A stretch of DNA of 64,000 bases from Calycina herbarum (lineage: Eukaryota > Ascomycota > Leotiomycetes > Helotiales > Pezizellaceae). The notes beneath the pieces are model-generated. The model did not search any database. It was not told the origin of the DNA and saw only the letters and a program-made list of their open reading frames with translations. Each line of letters opens with the position of its first letter. The first letter of the stretch is position 1. The stretch lies in NCBI GenBank assembly GCA_001414485.1, contig LLEY01000015.1, forward strand, positions 248,001-312,000. Reading direction: 5' to 3'. Shown here piece by piece: positions 1 to 10,257 of the stretch. Made by a program: the position numbers and the translations under genes.

Positions 1-23
1 ATCTTGAAACTGACTCTGGATAG

Positions 24-2521
24 ACAAAGTACAAGCGGAACGGGAATTCGAGGAGCTTATAAAAGCGCTAAACAACGTTGGACTTGCAACCGAAGTACGA
101 AATGGAGACAACTTCGCTGTCTTGATCTTTGTCAAGGTCGCCTCCGACAGACATCTCCGGGCTGAGGTTTATCGAAGTCGGGTACAAGATTGGCTTTATG
201 GAGTACGAGCGATTGCCCCAGACAAGGACATGCAATCCAACCTCTCCAGCGAACCTATAACCGAAGCCGAACGACTACGACTCGTCTACCTGTTAATAAC
301 AAAACCCACAAACGAAGGAGGTGCAGGAATCACGCCCAAAAAGGGAAAATGGAAGGCAGTGGAGTCAATATTCGCTTTGCACGACCATACATTCAACAAG
401 GCATGGATCAAGGATCTGACTTCAAAGTATTTCTTGAGTCAAAAGGACCTTACGGAGATCCGGAACAGATTCGGGGAAAAGATTGCATTTTACTTTGCAT
501 TCTTGCAATCTTATTTCCTGTTTTTGACGTTCCCCGCCGGATTCGGTTTCTGCTCTTGGGTGGTACTTGGTCAATTCTCTCCTATATATGCCATTATCAA
601 TGGACTGTGGGGTATTGTCTTCGTTGAATACTGGAAAAAGCAAGAAGTCGATCTCGCGGTGCAATGGGGTGTTCGAGGTGTGTCGAAGATTCAACACAAA
701 CGTCCGGACTTCAAACATGAGAGTGTGGTTCAAGACCCGATTACAGGTGAGGAAATCAAGGTATACTCACCTATCAAGAGACTTTCAAGACAATTGCTTC
801 AAGTACCCTTTGCTTTAGCAGCGGCTTTGATTCTTGGAAGTTTGATTGCATTGTGCTTTGGTATCGAGGTTTTTATTTCGGAGGTCTACAGTGGCCCATT
901 CAAGACCTACTTAGTAAGTCAGCTTTTTCAAATTGCCAATATCAAACCTAACTTTCTCAGGTCTTCCTTCCAACTGTTATCTTGACAGTTATGATGCCCA
1001 CACTTTCAACACTTCTAACAGGGTTTGCTGCGAGATTGACTGATATTGAGAACTATGAGACTGTAGCTGGTAAGATCTGCACTCCTATAACTTGAGTATT
1101 ATCTAACAATATTTAGCACACGAAAACGCCATGGTCTCCAAGATCTTCGTCCTAAACTTCATCACATCCTATCTACCAATTTTCCTAACAGCATTCGTCT
1201 ACGTCCCCTTCGCCCAAATCATCGTACCGCACTTGGATGTCTTCCAATTAACGGTTAAACCGTTTGCAGAAAACGAAAAGCAAATGACTGCTTCAAAGAT
1301 TGACTTCCAAATCAACCCCGATCGCCTGAAGAAACAAGTAATCTACTTTACAGTCACTGCACAAGTCGTCAATTTCGCATTGGAAATCGTCGTCCCATAT
1401 ATTTCTCGTCGTGTCTTCAAAAAGGTCAAGCAAGTGAAGGCAGAACGAGCAATGTCAAACGACAGCAGTCTCACCACCGGCAATTCAACTTCAAATGAAA
1501 AGGCGGTCTCCCGAAAATCAGACCCAGCAACCAAGAATGCCAATCATCCCACAGCAGATGATCACCCCGATGAAGCAGCTTTCCTCGTAAGAGTAAGAAA
1601 TGAAGCCGAATTGAGTATCTACGACGTAACCACCGATTTCCGGGAAATGATTATCCAATTCGGTATGTCCATCTCAAATCTACAAAAAGCCTCTCACTAA
1701 CACAATCTTCCAGGTTACCTCTCCCTCTTCTCCGTCGTCTGGCCCCTAACAGCCGTCTCCTTCCTAATAAACAACTGGATCGAACTTCGCGGTGACGCAC
1801 TTAAAATTGCCCTCGAGACCCAACGTCCCGTACCTTGGCGAGCAGATTCCATCGGTCCTTGGCTCGATGCTCTTTCCTTCCTCTCCTGGTTGGGAAGTCT
1901 CACCGCTGCTGCGCTTGTGTATCTCTTCCGTGGTGATGGACTGGGTCCTGAGGGAAGTCCATGGGATATCAAGGTTTGGGGATTGTTGCTTACGATGTTC
2001 TTCTCGGAGCATATCTTCTTGGGCGTGCAGAAAGGGGTTAGGACTGCGCTTGGGAAGATTGATAGTCCGGGTTTGCAGAAGGAGAGGGCTGAACGATTCT
2101 CTGTCCGAAGGTGAGTGGTCTCTTTTTCTTCCTTCCGTCCCATCCTCTTCAACAACAAGATACTAACAATATTCCTATAGACAATATCTCCAAGAATCTC
2201 TCGGTCAGGAAGCCGCAGAACAAGCCCTGGCAGGAGGCATCACAGCCGGCGAAAAAATCAGTCGCACGACCCTCGAAGAAGAAGCTAGGAATTCGACATT
2301 GAGAGGTCATGGGACTCCAGATGAGAGATTCTGGTTGAGACAACGTGGTCAGGAGGAGACTATTGCTGTGGGCAAGAACTATATTGAGAAGGTATGCTTG
2401 TCCTGATGAAGACTTGAAGGAGTGAGGAAGCGACATTTTGAGAATGAGACTAACATAGCCATAGGCTGCTTCTAAAACGAGCAATAAAACAAGCACCAAG
2501 GAGAGTAAGAAGGAATTGTGA
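24..2521 (+). CDS. Anoctamin/Ist2-type plasma membrane protein, 3' part (5' end outside window)
   Basis: Six exons are visible: 24-913, 961-1069, 1117-1662, 1714-2110, 2181-2391 and 2465-2521. The window opens inside an intron that ends at base 23 (TAG). All introns are GT-AG and the joined frame stays open for about 735 residues. The protein has the anoctamin layout (DUF590): an N-terminal cytosolic part, then many hydrophobic segments such as FAFLQSYFLFLTFPAGFG, the loop VEYWKKQEVDLAVQWG, and FITSYLPIFLTAFVYVPFAQ. The tail is polar and lysine-rich and ends KESKKEL. Yeast Ist2 is the family reference; it tethers cortical ER to the plasma membrane, and other members scramble lipids or conduct ions. 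Which activity this protein has cannot be told from sequence. No lesions were seen. Confidence 0.9.
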
Positions 2522-2850
2522 TTTGGACTTCATGAGTTTATGAGGGAGTGAGTAACGGCTGTGTAGGGATGGGAGACTTGGGTTTCTTTCTGCATTTTCT
2601 CTTCCTTGCGCGTTTTTTTGGTTTTCTGTTTCCTTTCGTGGAGCACGAGGGCATATGGTTGGTATGGGTGAAAAGGGGGTGGGCGAGCGAGGCGTCTTGG
2701 AAAATCGATTTCATACAATTAGGAATACGAAATGTGCATCAATTTATTCTTTAAATGGAAGGATGCCGTGATACGTTTCCCCTGTGTCTGTCTCAATACC
2801 TACGGATTACATGCCTACGACGATACAAGGGCTTATGTAACTAAACCAGT
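2522..2850. other. Intergenic: 3' flank of the anoctamin gene
   Basis: This short stretch follows the TGA. It holds a T-rich segment near 2,585-2,640 and no convincing coding frame. It leads directly into the GTAAGC repeat array. Confidence 0.5.
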
Positions 2851-3350
2851 ATCGTGTAAGCTTGGGGACCAGAAAAGATTGTCGCGAGTAAGCCAGTGCG
2901 TTGCGGGTAAACCAATAACACACTTGGCGACCGAACTGTCGAGTAAGCTAAGGAAATCTCACGGATAAGCCATTGAAGTAAGCCCCCAGATGTCGGGTAA
3001 GCCAAGTTTTAGGGGCCAAAAAGAGGTTGCGAGTGAGCTGGTAAAATCTAGGGAGTAAGCTAGTAGAAAACCAGTAAGCTATTAAATAGCGAGTGAGCCA
3101 AGCATCAATTTCAGCCTCTAAATTTTGGGCGCAAAAAAAGGACTTGCGAGTAAGCTGGTAAATAACGAATAAGCTATTAAAGCCGAGTAAGCCAATGATC
3201 AAGTTTTGGGGGCTAAAAAGTTAGTCCTCAGTAAGCTACGAAGTTGCGAGTAAGCTACTGAGTTGCGAGTAAACTAGTCAGAATCAAGTAAGCTGTCAAT
3301 CATGGAGTAAGCCAACCTTCAAATTTGGGGTCTAAAAAGACACTTGAGAG
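2851..3350. repeat. Degenerate GTAAGCY-rich repeat array, left block
   Basis: The hexamer core GTAAGC followed by T or C recurs about 13 times in 450 bases, usually as GAGTAAGCTA or GAGTAAGCCA. Diverged versions (GTGAGC, ATAAGC) lie between. Every 80-120 bases the motif is followed by a second module of the form AAGTTTTGGGGGCYAAAAAG (for example near 3,000, 3,120, 3,200 and 3,325). So this is a two-module repeat, not a simple microsatellite. No coding frame explains it. The same unit reappears at 4,140-4,720. Confidence 0.75.
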
Positions 3351-3465
3351 CTAAAACAGAGGCGCGAATCCTTCGGTACCTATGCCAGAAAAATGACTTG
3401 TAGAATTTGAGATAGTTGAGGGTTTGGTGGGAGAGGATTGTGAGGAGGTTAGGTTGGGACGGGAG

Positions 3466-3713
3466 CTCTACGTACGAAAAAAGACACCCATTTGAGGGAT
3501 AGGCCACCTTACCAAAAGATACCTATACTATAAGGTCAAATCAAGTTATAAAAATAAAATAAAATTAGTATTGATTTCTAAGACTATTATTAAGAATTCT
3601 ACGAAATGTAAAAGACTTCAATAGAGTGGTTATAGTAGTATATAATAATTTAGTTTCAAAGGTTTGGGTGCGGCCAGTGCCCCAAATGGGCGTCTTTTTT
3701 CGTACATGTAGAG
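3466..3713. mobile_element. MITE-like element with ~34-bp terminal inverted repeats and 5-bp target duplication
   Basis: The left end reads CTCTACGTACGAAAAAAGAC and the right end, reverse-complemented, reads CTCTACATGTACGAAAAAAG; similarity continues to the CCCATTTG module on both sides. The element is 248 bp with an AT-rich, non-coding core. It is flanked by GGGAG at 3461-3465 and again at 3714-3718, a good target-site duplication. It lies within the split in the GTAAGC array, so it is younger than the array. Confidence 0.7.
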
Positions 3714-3721
3714 GGGAGCCA

Positions 3722-3965
3722 GCCTCTACGTGTAGCGATCAATCGTCGGAATTCAGTACATAATATACAATCGTAAAACTTCAATAAACCACAACTGCAA
3801 CCAAAAAAAACTTCGAAGCTTTGACAACAAGATTGATTAGTAGCTGATAGATCTTCTTGAATTTTCGGTTTATTTTTACGATTTTTCTTTAGAGCTTGAG
3901 AAGTGTTGCGGTAGTCGGTTCTGAGCAGTACTAAAATCTAACGATTAATCGCTACACCTAGAGCC
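3722..3965. mobile_element. Second foldback/MITE-like element with 24-bp inverted repeats
   Basis: Positions 3722-3745 and the reverse complement of 3942-3965 match at 21 of 24 bases around the core GTGTAGCGATYAATCG. The 244-bp unit is non-coding. No clear target duplication was found. It abuts the 3466-3713 element on the left and a member of a third repeat family on the right, so three small elements sit side by side. Confidence 0.6.
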
Positions 3966-4117
3966 AAAACGGTAGTAAATACACTAGGATTGTACCTGTC
4001 ATCGCTCTCGTTATTTAAACTATTCAGGGTAATTTAAAGTATTAGTCAGCTTCAGGTTATATTAAATTTATCGTAGAAAGTTGAGACAACGCGCTATCTA
4101 CAGCCGCCTTTTCGGTC
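3966..4117. repeat. Dispersed small repeat, copy 1 (GTAGTAAATAC family)
   Basis: This starts with the module ACGGTAGTAAATACACTAGG, which also occurs in copies near 47,580 and 61,108. A degraded inverted end (CTACAGCCGCCTTTTCGG) lies near 4,100. It appears to be a shortened, diverged copy of the better preserved element at 47,552-47,801. Confidence 0.5.
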
Positions 4118-4139
4118 CACCACGAGCCAGCGAGTTTTT

Positions 4140-4720
4140 GTGTTACTTGTCGAGTAAGCTAGTAAGCCAGTAGGCTAGTAATTAAGTTTGGGGGCGAGTT
4201 GGGCAAAGAAGCTATGCTAAGAAAAACATACAAGAATTTTATATTCAAGATAGTTAAGGTAATGAAATTGAAAAAATAGAATGAGGCCGAGGTTTAGTGT
4301 TGTGAACATGTTGGGACAGTATCGAGAGTAAGCTGAGAGTAAGCTGCGAGTTAGCCACAAGTAAACCACAAGTAAACCACGAGTAAGCCAAGGTCAAAGT
4401 TGGGGACCAAAACGAGAGGCTGTAAGTAAGCTAGTAATTTGGTGAGTAAGCTAGTAAAATTCAAGTAAGCCAAACACCAAGTTTGGCATCCAAAAAGAAA
4501 GGTTCGGGGCCAAAAAGAGAGCTCGTGAGTACGCTACATGAGAAATTTGTAGAATGTGTTTTGCTTACGAAGGCTAGGGTAATTGAAATGAAGTTGTGAA
4601 TGAATATTATCAGGGTCGAACAAGTGAAGAATTGGAGAGGACGAGTTTCGAGTAAGGTTGGTCAAATATCAGCAAATAGTAAGTACAGAGGTACTCGAGT
4701 AAGCTGCATCACACCCCCCA
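4140..4720. repeat. Degenerate GTAAGCY-rich repeat array, right block
   Basis: About nine more GTAAGCY cores lie here, again alternating with the GGGGNCCAAAAAGA module (near 4,400 and 4,510). A longer module resembling 3,385-3,430 recurs near 4,210-4,270 and 4,535-4,590 (…AGAATTT…GATAGTT…GGTAATGAAATTG), so there is a higher-order period. The left and right blocks look like one ancestral array split by later insertions at 3.4-4.1 kb. Confidence 0.65.
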
Positions 4721-5386
4721 CCCTATCACCTATCCTGCTTACCTTTTGCGCCTCCCGCAGAATCCTTCGTAAGCTTTCACTGCTTTCTTGGCGTCAGTGA
4801 AGGAAGGACCTTGATTGTCCTTGATTCGATAGGTCCAGGAAATTTTGTTGCTGTTTTACGAGGTCGTTCGAGTTTACCAGGTAGCTAGTGATGTTTTCTA
4901 AAATATATAAAGATTGACTACCTTTCACAGACTTTGCCATTCTGGCCCAGAAATTGTTCGGAATCTCAACACCTCATCCAATCTAGACCCATCCGTACCT
5001 ATCCTATCCCATTCACCCAGACCCCAAGGCTTCCCGTATATCTATACAATCAGACACTCTCCCAAAAAGGAATATGAATATGTACTCTCTCTTGCCCCAC
5101 AAAAATCTCAAGGCGATCAACCGAGAGCGATAAACCCATCCAAATAATAAACAAGGAAGAAAGGAAGTAAACAAGCAAGTCTCCCGTACCTCATCCATGC
5201 CATCAACCCGATAATAATCCCGCGAACGCCTACTGTATAGCCCATCCAATGTATTGCCCATGTATCATACTATCAATCCCTCCACTGTATCCAACTTTCT
5301 CTATCCCAAGAAACACCCAAAAATCCATTCCCATCAGAAAAGAAGACAAGTAGAAGTAAAAAAGAGAGAATATCCAAAGAAACCAC
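4721..5386. other. Intergenic, nothing supportable
   Basis: This region holds short unlikely frames only. It is the 3' flank of the minus-strand Vps62-like gene. Confidence 0.5.
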
Positions 5387-6447
5387 TCAAGGCCCCAGAA
5401 CATCCCTCAAAATACACAAAATCCCATTATCAGGACACACCTTCTCCCGATTCAACTGTTTATCCCCCGGCCCCGTCGGACCCCCAACATACTTCCAAAA
5501 GCCAAAGAACTGCTTCTGTCTCTTGTCGCCTTCCTTATACTGCGCATCGCCCCACTTTCCCTTGTAATCCACAACCGCCGTCGGACTCCCATTGATTCCC
5601 TGAAAGGTTGAGGAAGTCGTGGAGTAATTGTAGAAGTACGAACTAAGGGTTGGGTCCCAAAGTGTTCCTTTGCTAGTGTAGTCAACGAGAAAACCATCGG
5701 GAAGGTTTACATCGGGAATTGTATGATCGTGTTTCCCTGTTATCGCGTAGTTCGCATGAGACCCCTTTGCACTGTAGGATACAGGACGAAGACCGATTTT
5801 CTCAACAGCTTTGTAGCTGAATGCCTGCCCATTTCCATGTTGAGAGTACCAAATCGCTTGAGGTTTCCCATCCTTAAAGCGCACCATGTTGTGTTCCCAA
5901 TCCCCAATGTGATCCCCGAGCTCTTGTCCAAGCACTTTATTTCCTTGGTTGTAGGCGTAGAAATACATGTAAAAGGCGTCGAGATTTCCGCTTCCGTGGT
6001 CGGTGACGATTATGGAGGTTGAGATTGCGGCGTTGGTTTTTCCACTCTGAGAGTCGGGGACTACGCCGAGGAGCCAGGAGGGTTTGGTGGTTATGTCGAG
6101 ATTGGAGGTTAGGAATACGTCGCTTCCTCCTTTGCCGAAGTCGTTTAGTTTATTAAGGTTTTCGACTGTGAGGGAGGGGGCGTTTGCGACGGCTGTGTAG
6201 TTTATTTCGGGGTGGGTGTTGGAGATTTGAGCTGCTATGTCGGAGGGGAAGTATGCTTCGCCTGTATCGAGGTATACCATGGGAGCTAGATATAGATTAG
6301 TATTTTGATACAACAGGAAATTGAACACAACATACCATAGTCCAACACAAACTGCGGTACTCCATCCACCGATCTCGAAGTAATCATAGGTCTCGCCGTC
6401 GACAAGCCATAATGCCAGCAAAGAACAAGTAAAGCAGAGGCATACAT
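5387..6447 (-). CDS. Vps62/Tda6-like secreted or vacuolar protein
   Basis: Two exons, 6447-6336 and 6285-5387, with a 50-base GT-AG intron (6335-6286), give 336 residues. I chose the ATG at 6447 because it supplies a hydrophobic N-terminus (MYASALLVLCWHYGL) and joins in frame to LDYAPMVYLDTGEAYFPSDI, the family's N-terminal signature. Later conserved stretches are LGQELGDHIGDWEHNMVRF, WYSQHGNGQAFSY and GSHANYAITGKHDH. These match the fungal family annotated as vacuolar protein sorting-associated protein 62. Yeast Vps62 was found in protein-sorting screens and its biochemistry is unknown. The C-terminus carries two cysteines (VCPDNGILC). The upstream 500 bases on the same strand hold a separate broken gene. 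Confidence 0.85.
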
Positions 6448-6529
6448 GATCTTATTCGAACCAACAGGTCAGTTGAAAAGTCCTAGGTAGGTATTTCCTT
6501 CTGGATAGAATCGACAACAACAACAAGAA

Positions 6530-7035
6530 AGAGAAGAGGATAACAAGACCTTATAGTAGCTTGAACACCCCGCATGCCCTTCACGACCTCCATTCACTGC
6601 CCCATCCTGATGATTCCTCCCATCCCCACGGGTGATTAACCCCTTCTCCAATTCGTCCCAAGTCTTCTTGTCAATTTCATGAATGTCCATGACCTCAACC
6701 CAGTCGCAGTAGTAGAAGTTTCCCAACTTCCCCATTCATCAGTATGCCAAGGGTACCTGAACTCCTCCCGCTGCGCGATGTCCAGCGACCCGCACGCGGT
6801 GGTGTCAAAAGGATATTGGCCGGTCAAGAGGCTCAATCCAGTCTACGAATGAGAGGCCTCAGCTCGCTTCCTCCAGGATTTGCCGCTTCGAGGGGGAGAG
6901 TGGCGGGCGTTTACGACGAGCGGAGGGCCCGAGATAGGGAGGAAAGGAAATGAACAAGAAGCTGTTCTGTGCGTACTTAAGACGTGGTAACTTATTTGAG
7001 AAATCCTGCAGAGCCGGCTCTTGCATGGAAATAGA
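6530..7035 (-). pseudogene. Broken hypothetical gene fragment upstream of the Vps62-like gene
   Basis: Protein-like stretches lie on the minus strand in changing frames. From an ATG near 7,026 it reads KLPRLKYAQNSFLFISFPPY and LSPSKRQILEEAS up to an in-frame TGA. The same frame continues FVDWIEPLDRPISF. An overlapping frame reads LLTGQYPFDTTACGSLDIAQ and GLRSWTFMKLTRRLGTNW, and a third ends GREGHAGCSSYYKVLL. The composition and the order of the pieces suggest one decayed gene. Introns could explain part of the frame changes. I do not recognise the family. Confidence 0.45.
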
Positions 7036-7319
7036 GGAAGTGAAAGAGTCCGGGGAAATGATGTGTGGCTATGGTTGGCTTTGAGATTCTTAGGGCCATC
7101 CGGACACCGAATTGGTCAAGAGGTCAGGTCAGCGGAGGATTCACCACCGTAAACGATCCATGCGATCGGCAGCTGCAACACACCTTCAGGGTTTAACTTC
7201 CGGACTGAGAAGGCAAGAGGGTTCGACTCTCGCATCGGATCAATTCCCGTTGACGAACGGGTGTTGTTCTGCTCAAGCTCTCCATATTATGATATTGGCC
7301 TAGAACCTTAGGCCAATGC

Positions 7320-7810
7320 GGTCACGTGAGCACTAGAATTAGTATTCGAAAACCTGTTATTATATCTTGTGAATAATACCCTTATATTATCCATTGATCT
7401 ACTCTTTATTATTAGTAGAACCTTCGTCTATAGCTTCTTTAAAGCTTTTAAATAAGTACTTAACCTAGGCTTATTCTACTATAGAAATATAAGCGATTTA
7501 TACTCTACTTTTTATTATAATATCCTGTCTTAATATTTCGTTACTTAATAAGTAGTTACTATATTTATTTATTCTACTTATTTAGATTACTTTCGAAAAA
7601 ATAAATCAACTTATAAGTAGAGTTATAAAAAATAATAAAGTGTAGAATTATTAATCGTCTAATATAAAGCTACTTAATTTATTTGATCTAGCTATTTAGA
7701 ATAATTTTAAATGCTAAATCAAGTTCCGACGATAGAGTGATATTACCTATCGTCCGATGTAAAGTTACTTGATTCAATTGTTCGTTTAAACATTTGCTCG
7801 GATTATTCCA
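7320..7810. repeat. AT-rich RIP-mutated repeat remnant
   Basis: This block is strongly AT-rich with a TpA-rich texture and no open frame. The flanks at about 7,310 and 7,820 return to normal composition. It looks like the remains of a repeat too mutated to name. Confidence 0.55.
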
Positions 7811-8124
7811 GAAATTTATAACAATAGCAGTGTCAACCTGAAGAAGTATTGTCCACCCCTATCCACAACTCAGATTTAGAAAGTCAGGGGTTTGAAATCT
7901 ACTCGATATCACCAGAAGACTTGGGCAAATCAAAAAATCACTTTTCCAGGCTTTGAAATTAAACTATACAATCAAAATGGCAGTGTTCCTTGCCAGTACC
8001 TTTCGTTATTCCCCCCTAGAACGCCACCAAAAACCACAGGTATACAATATCAGAATGGGTATCATCGCAGTAATGAAAAAAGTTTGCCATCGCAACCACC
8101 ACCCAGTAAAGGTGACCTTCTCAA

Positions 8125-9405
8125 TCACTCCTCATAATCTGGGATTACCCTGCGAATAATAGCAAGCTCCTTCTTACCGATGGTAACCTGGTCGAAATTC
8201 CAGGGGAGTTCAATTCTGGCCCTGAAAAGAAGGGTTAGTGAGTGCTGTAAAGCAAAATAGAGCATCATCCGAACTTACTTGATATAATTGACCTTCAGGT
8301 TTCGGGCTTTATCCTTCAATTGTACTTGATTTCGGTCCTCTTCGAAATTCGCACGCCTCTCAATCACGCTCCAGGCACATCCGTGCTCCTCGATCATTCG
8401 TACTAATTCATCCTCGTCTGAGCCAGACCAATACGATCGGCCTCGCGCAGCTACTGGACGGGCAGCTTTTGCCATGGCAGTCCTTTCTCTTGCAATTTTG
8501 CTGGCTATGGCTGCAGTGGATGGTGGAGCTGCAACACTTTCATCGTCGTCCTCTTCCTCACCATCCCTCGCACTAGCTTGCAAGCGGGCTTCCTCTTGCT
8601 CTTCTCTCCTGCGCGCAGCACGATTTTCGTCCCGTTGCCGTGCATGTGGCTCAGAACTCGGTTGACGACGACTAGATGCTGCTGGCGGTTCAATTTCTGC
8701 ACTTGGCTCTCGTCTTGCCGGTACGTGAAGTCTTTTCCGTGGATCCGGGGCTCGTGCATCTTCTTGGAATCCTTCGTCTTCGCTCTCCTCACTTTCCTGG
8801 GCTTCTCGTCGCCGCCGAGAGGGTTGCTTGGGGTTCCTTCTACCGTGAATAGCCTCTTGTGTATCATCATCCCAGGTAACTTTGTGAGCACCGGGTTGAG
8901 GATCAGTCATCCTCAGCCTTTTGACAGGTCTACCGGATTCATCAACGGGTAAATTCTCCTTATTCTTCTCATTGACGCTAGAGTTCCAATGCTTGATACT
9001 CTCCCTCGCCGTACCTTGTAGTAAAACATCGTCTGATTCCGAAGGAGGGCTTTCATCGTCTCCTACATCAGGCTGGAAATTTTCAACTTCCTGCTCCTCA
9101 ATTCTGCGCGATGCTGGTGCTGTGGAAGGCCCGGCTTGGGCGTTCACTGTATGGCGTCCAGATGCGGGAGGTGGCTTCGATTTAGAAGATACAGTTGAAG
9201 TACCTGGGTTTCTCTTGCGCTTTAATTCTGCCAGGAGACGGGCATCGGTCGATTTAGTTATGATTTTCGCTGGCGATCCGAGGACTGGCTTTTGAGCTCG
9301 TGGGGATGTTTGGGCGGGGCTTTGCGACTGGCGAACGTTCGGTTTAGGGATGGATGCTGGGTGATTCTGGGCAGTAGCCGATCGCGCCGACCTTCTTCCT
9401 GTCAT
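8125..9405 (-). CDS. Telobox-type Myb DNA-binding protein
   Basis: Exon 1 is 9405-8279 and exon 2 is 8221-8125, separated by a 57-base GT-AG intron; the product is 407 residues. The first 300 residues are low complexity: Ser/Pro-rich, then mixed-charge segments such as EESEDEGFQEDARAPDPRK and a basic/acidic coiled region RRREEQEEARLQ. Residues about 325-378 form a single Myb/SANT-like domain: YWSGSDEDELVRMIEEHGCA, then VIERRANF, then VQLKDKARNLKVNYIK. The VxLKDKxRNLK third helix is the telobox, used by proteins that bind TTAGGG-type repeats. The C-terminal exon adds ARIELPWNFDQV. The likely role is binding telomeric or interstitial TTAGGG-like sites in the nucleus. Its exact orthologue is unclear. 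Confidence 0.85.
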
Positions 9406-10257
9406 TTTGATGGTAGTCCGAGGTTCAGCAACGGTTCCATGTACAGATATTCAATTGATTGCTGGACGCGTTCGGTTGTTTTGATAGTCTTTGGTACCTT
9501 GTACCTGCCAGAAGCACTCCAATTCACGTGGAGGAACTAGCCTATTTTTGGCCAAGACCCACCTTCCTAAAAGGGAACTAGTGGGGTTTTCCCTGCAACC
9601 AGGACCTCCCGAGCCCCAGTGCCCAGGTTCACTGGCTTGGATAGCAAGCCAGAGTTCCGATCAGCACAACAGGAACTTCATATGGCAAAGTAACAATTGC
9701 CGTTTAATTAAGAAGGGTGCAAAAGCAGAGCCCCAACTCTTCTATTTGTAGATCTATTTATAACGTTGTATAAAGTAATTGACAATGCAAGGCACGTAGA
9801 CACGCAAAATAAATTGAATTTGGAGAGCGCCCCCTGGTCGTGCATGTCCAAAAAATGGCCCCAGAGTACGGAGGCAGGCTGGCGCAGCCAGAACGTGGAG
9901 CCAGCCGAGCAAGAGCCTGGAAGCCTTGCCTTGCTTGCGAGGCCTGTCAGGAGAAATGCGGTCACCTTGACTTCTCACCCTTTTCTCCAAAGACTCTCCT
10001 CTACAACATCTTCTAACTTTTAATTTCCTCGCTCAATTGCTCTCTGCCAACTCTTTCTTCACCTTCCTTCATGAGACTCTTGTAAAACGTTCTCTCTCCC
10101 TTCAAACCGCCGCCGCCGTCAAAACACCAGACCACAACCACCTCGGGAATCCCCGCAAAAAGTACACGGTGCTTACCTCTCCTTAACTGGTATTCTCTGG
10201 TGTCCGCACCCAGCACCAGCGATCTTCTACGACTAGATCTCCACCAGATACGACAAG
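9406..10257. promoter_or_regulatory. Divergent promoter region between the telobox gene and GDT1
   Basis: This 850-base spacer lies between two genes transcribed away from each other. It contains a CACGTG E-box-like site near 9,524 and long pyrimidine-rich tracts (10,020-10,250) just before the GDT1 ATG, as is common in fungal 5' leaders. No separate gene is supported. Confidence 0.45.

Noticed and set aside
2851..4720. GTAAGCY array as a CRISPR-like or telomeric array
   Set aside because: Units vary in length and sequence, spacers are themselves related modules, and there is no telomere-type repeat; the host is a eukaryote.
7180..7260. B-box-like GGTTCGACTCT, possible tRNA
   Set aside because: The T-stem has a mismatch, there is no matching acceptor stem, and no A-box was found at the right distance.
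8505..8952. Frames of ~125 codons on both strands within the telobox gene
   Set aside because: These are shadows of the low-complexity Myb protein exon.
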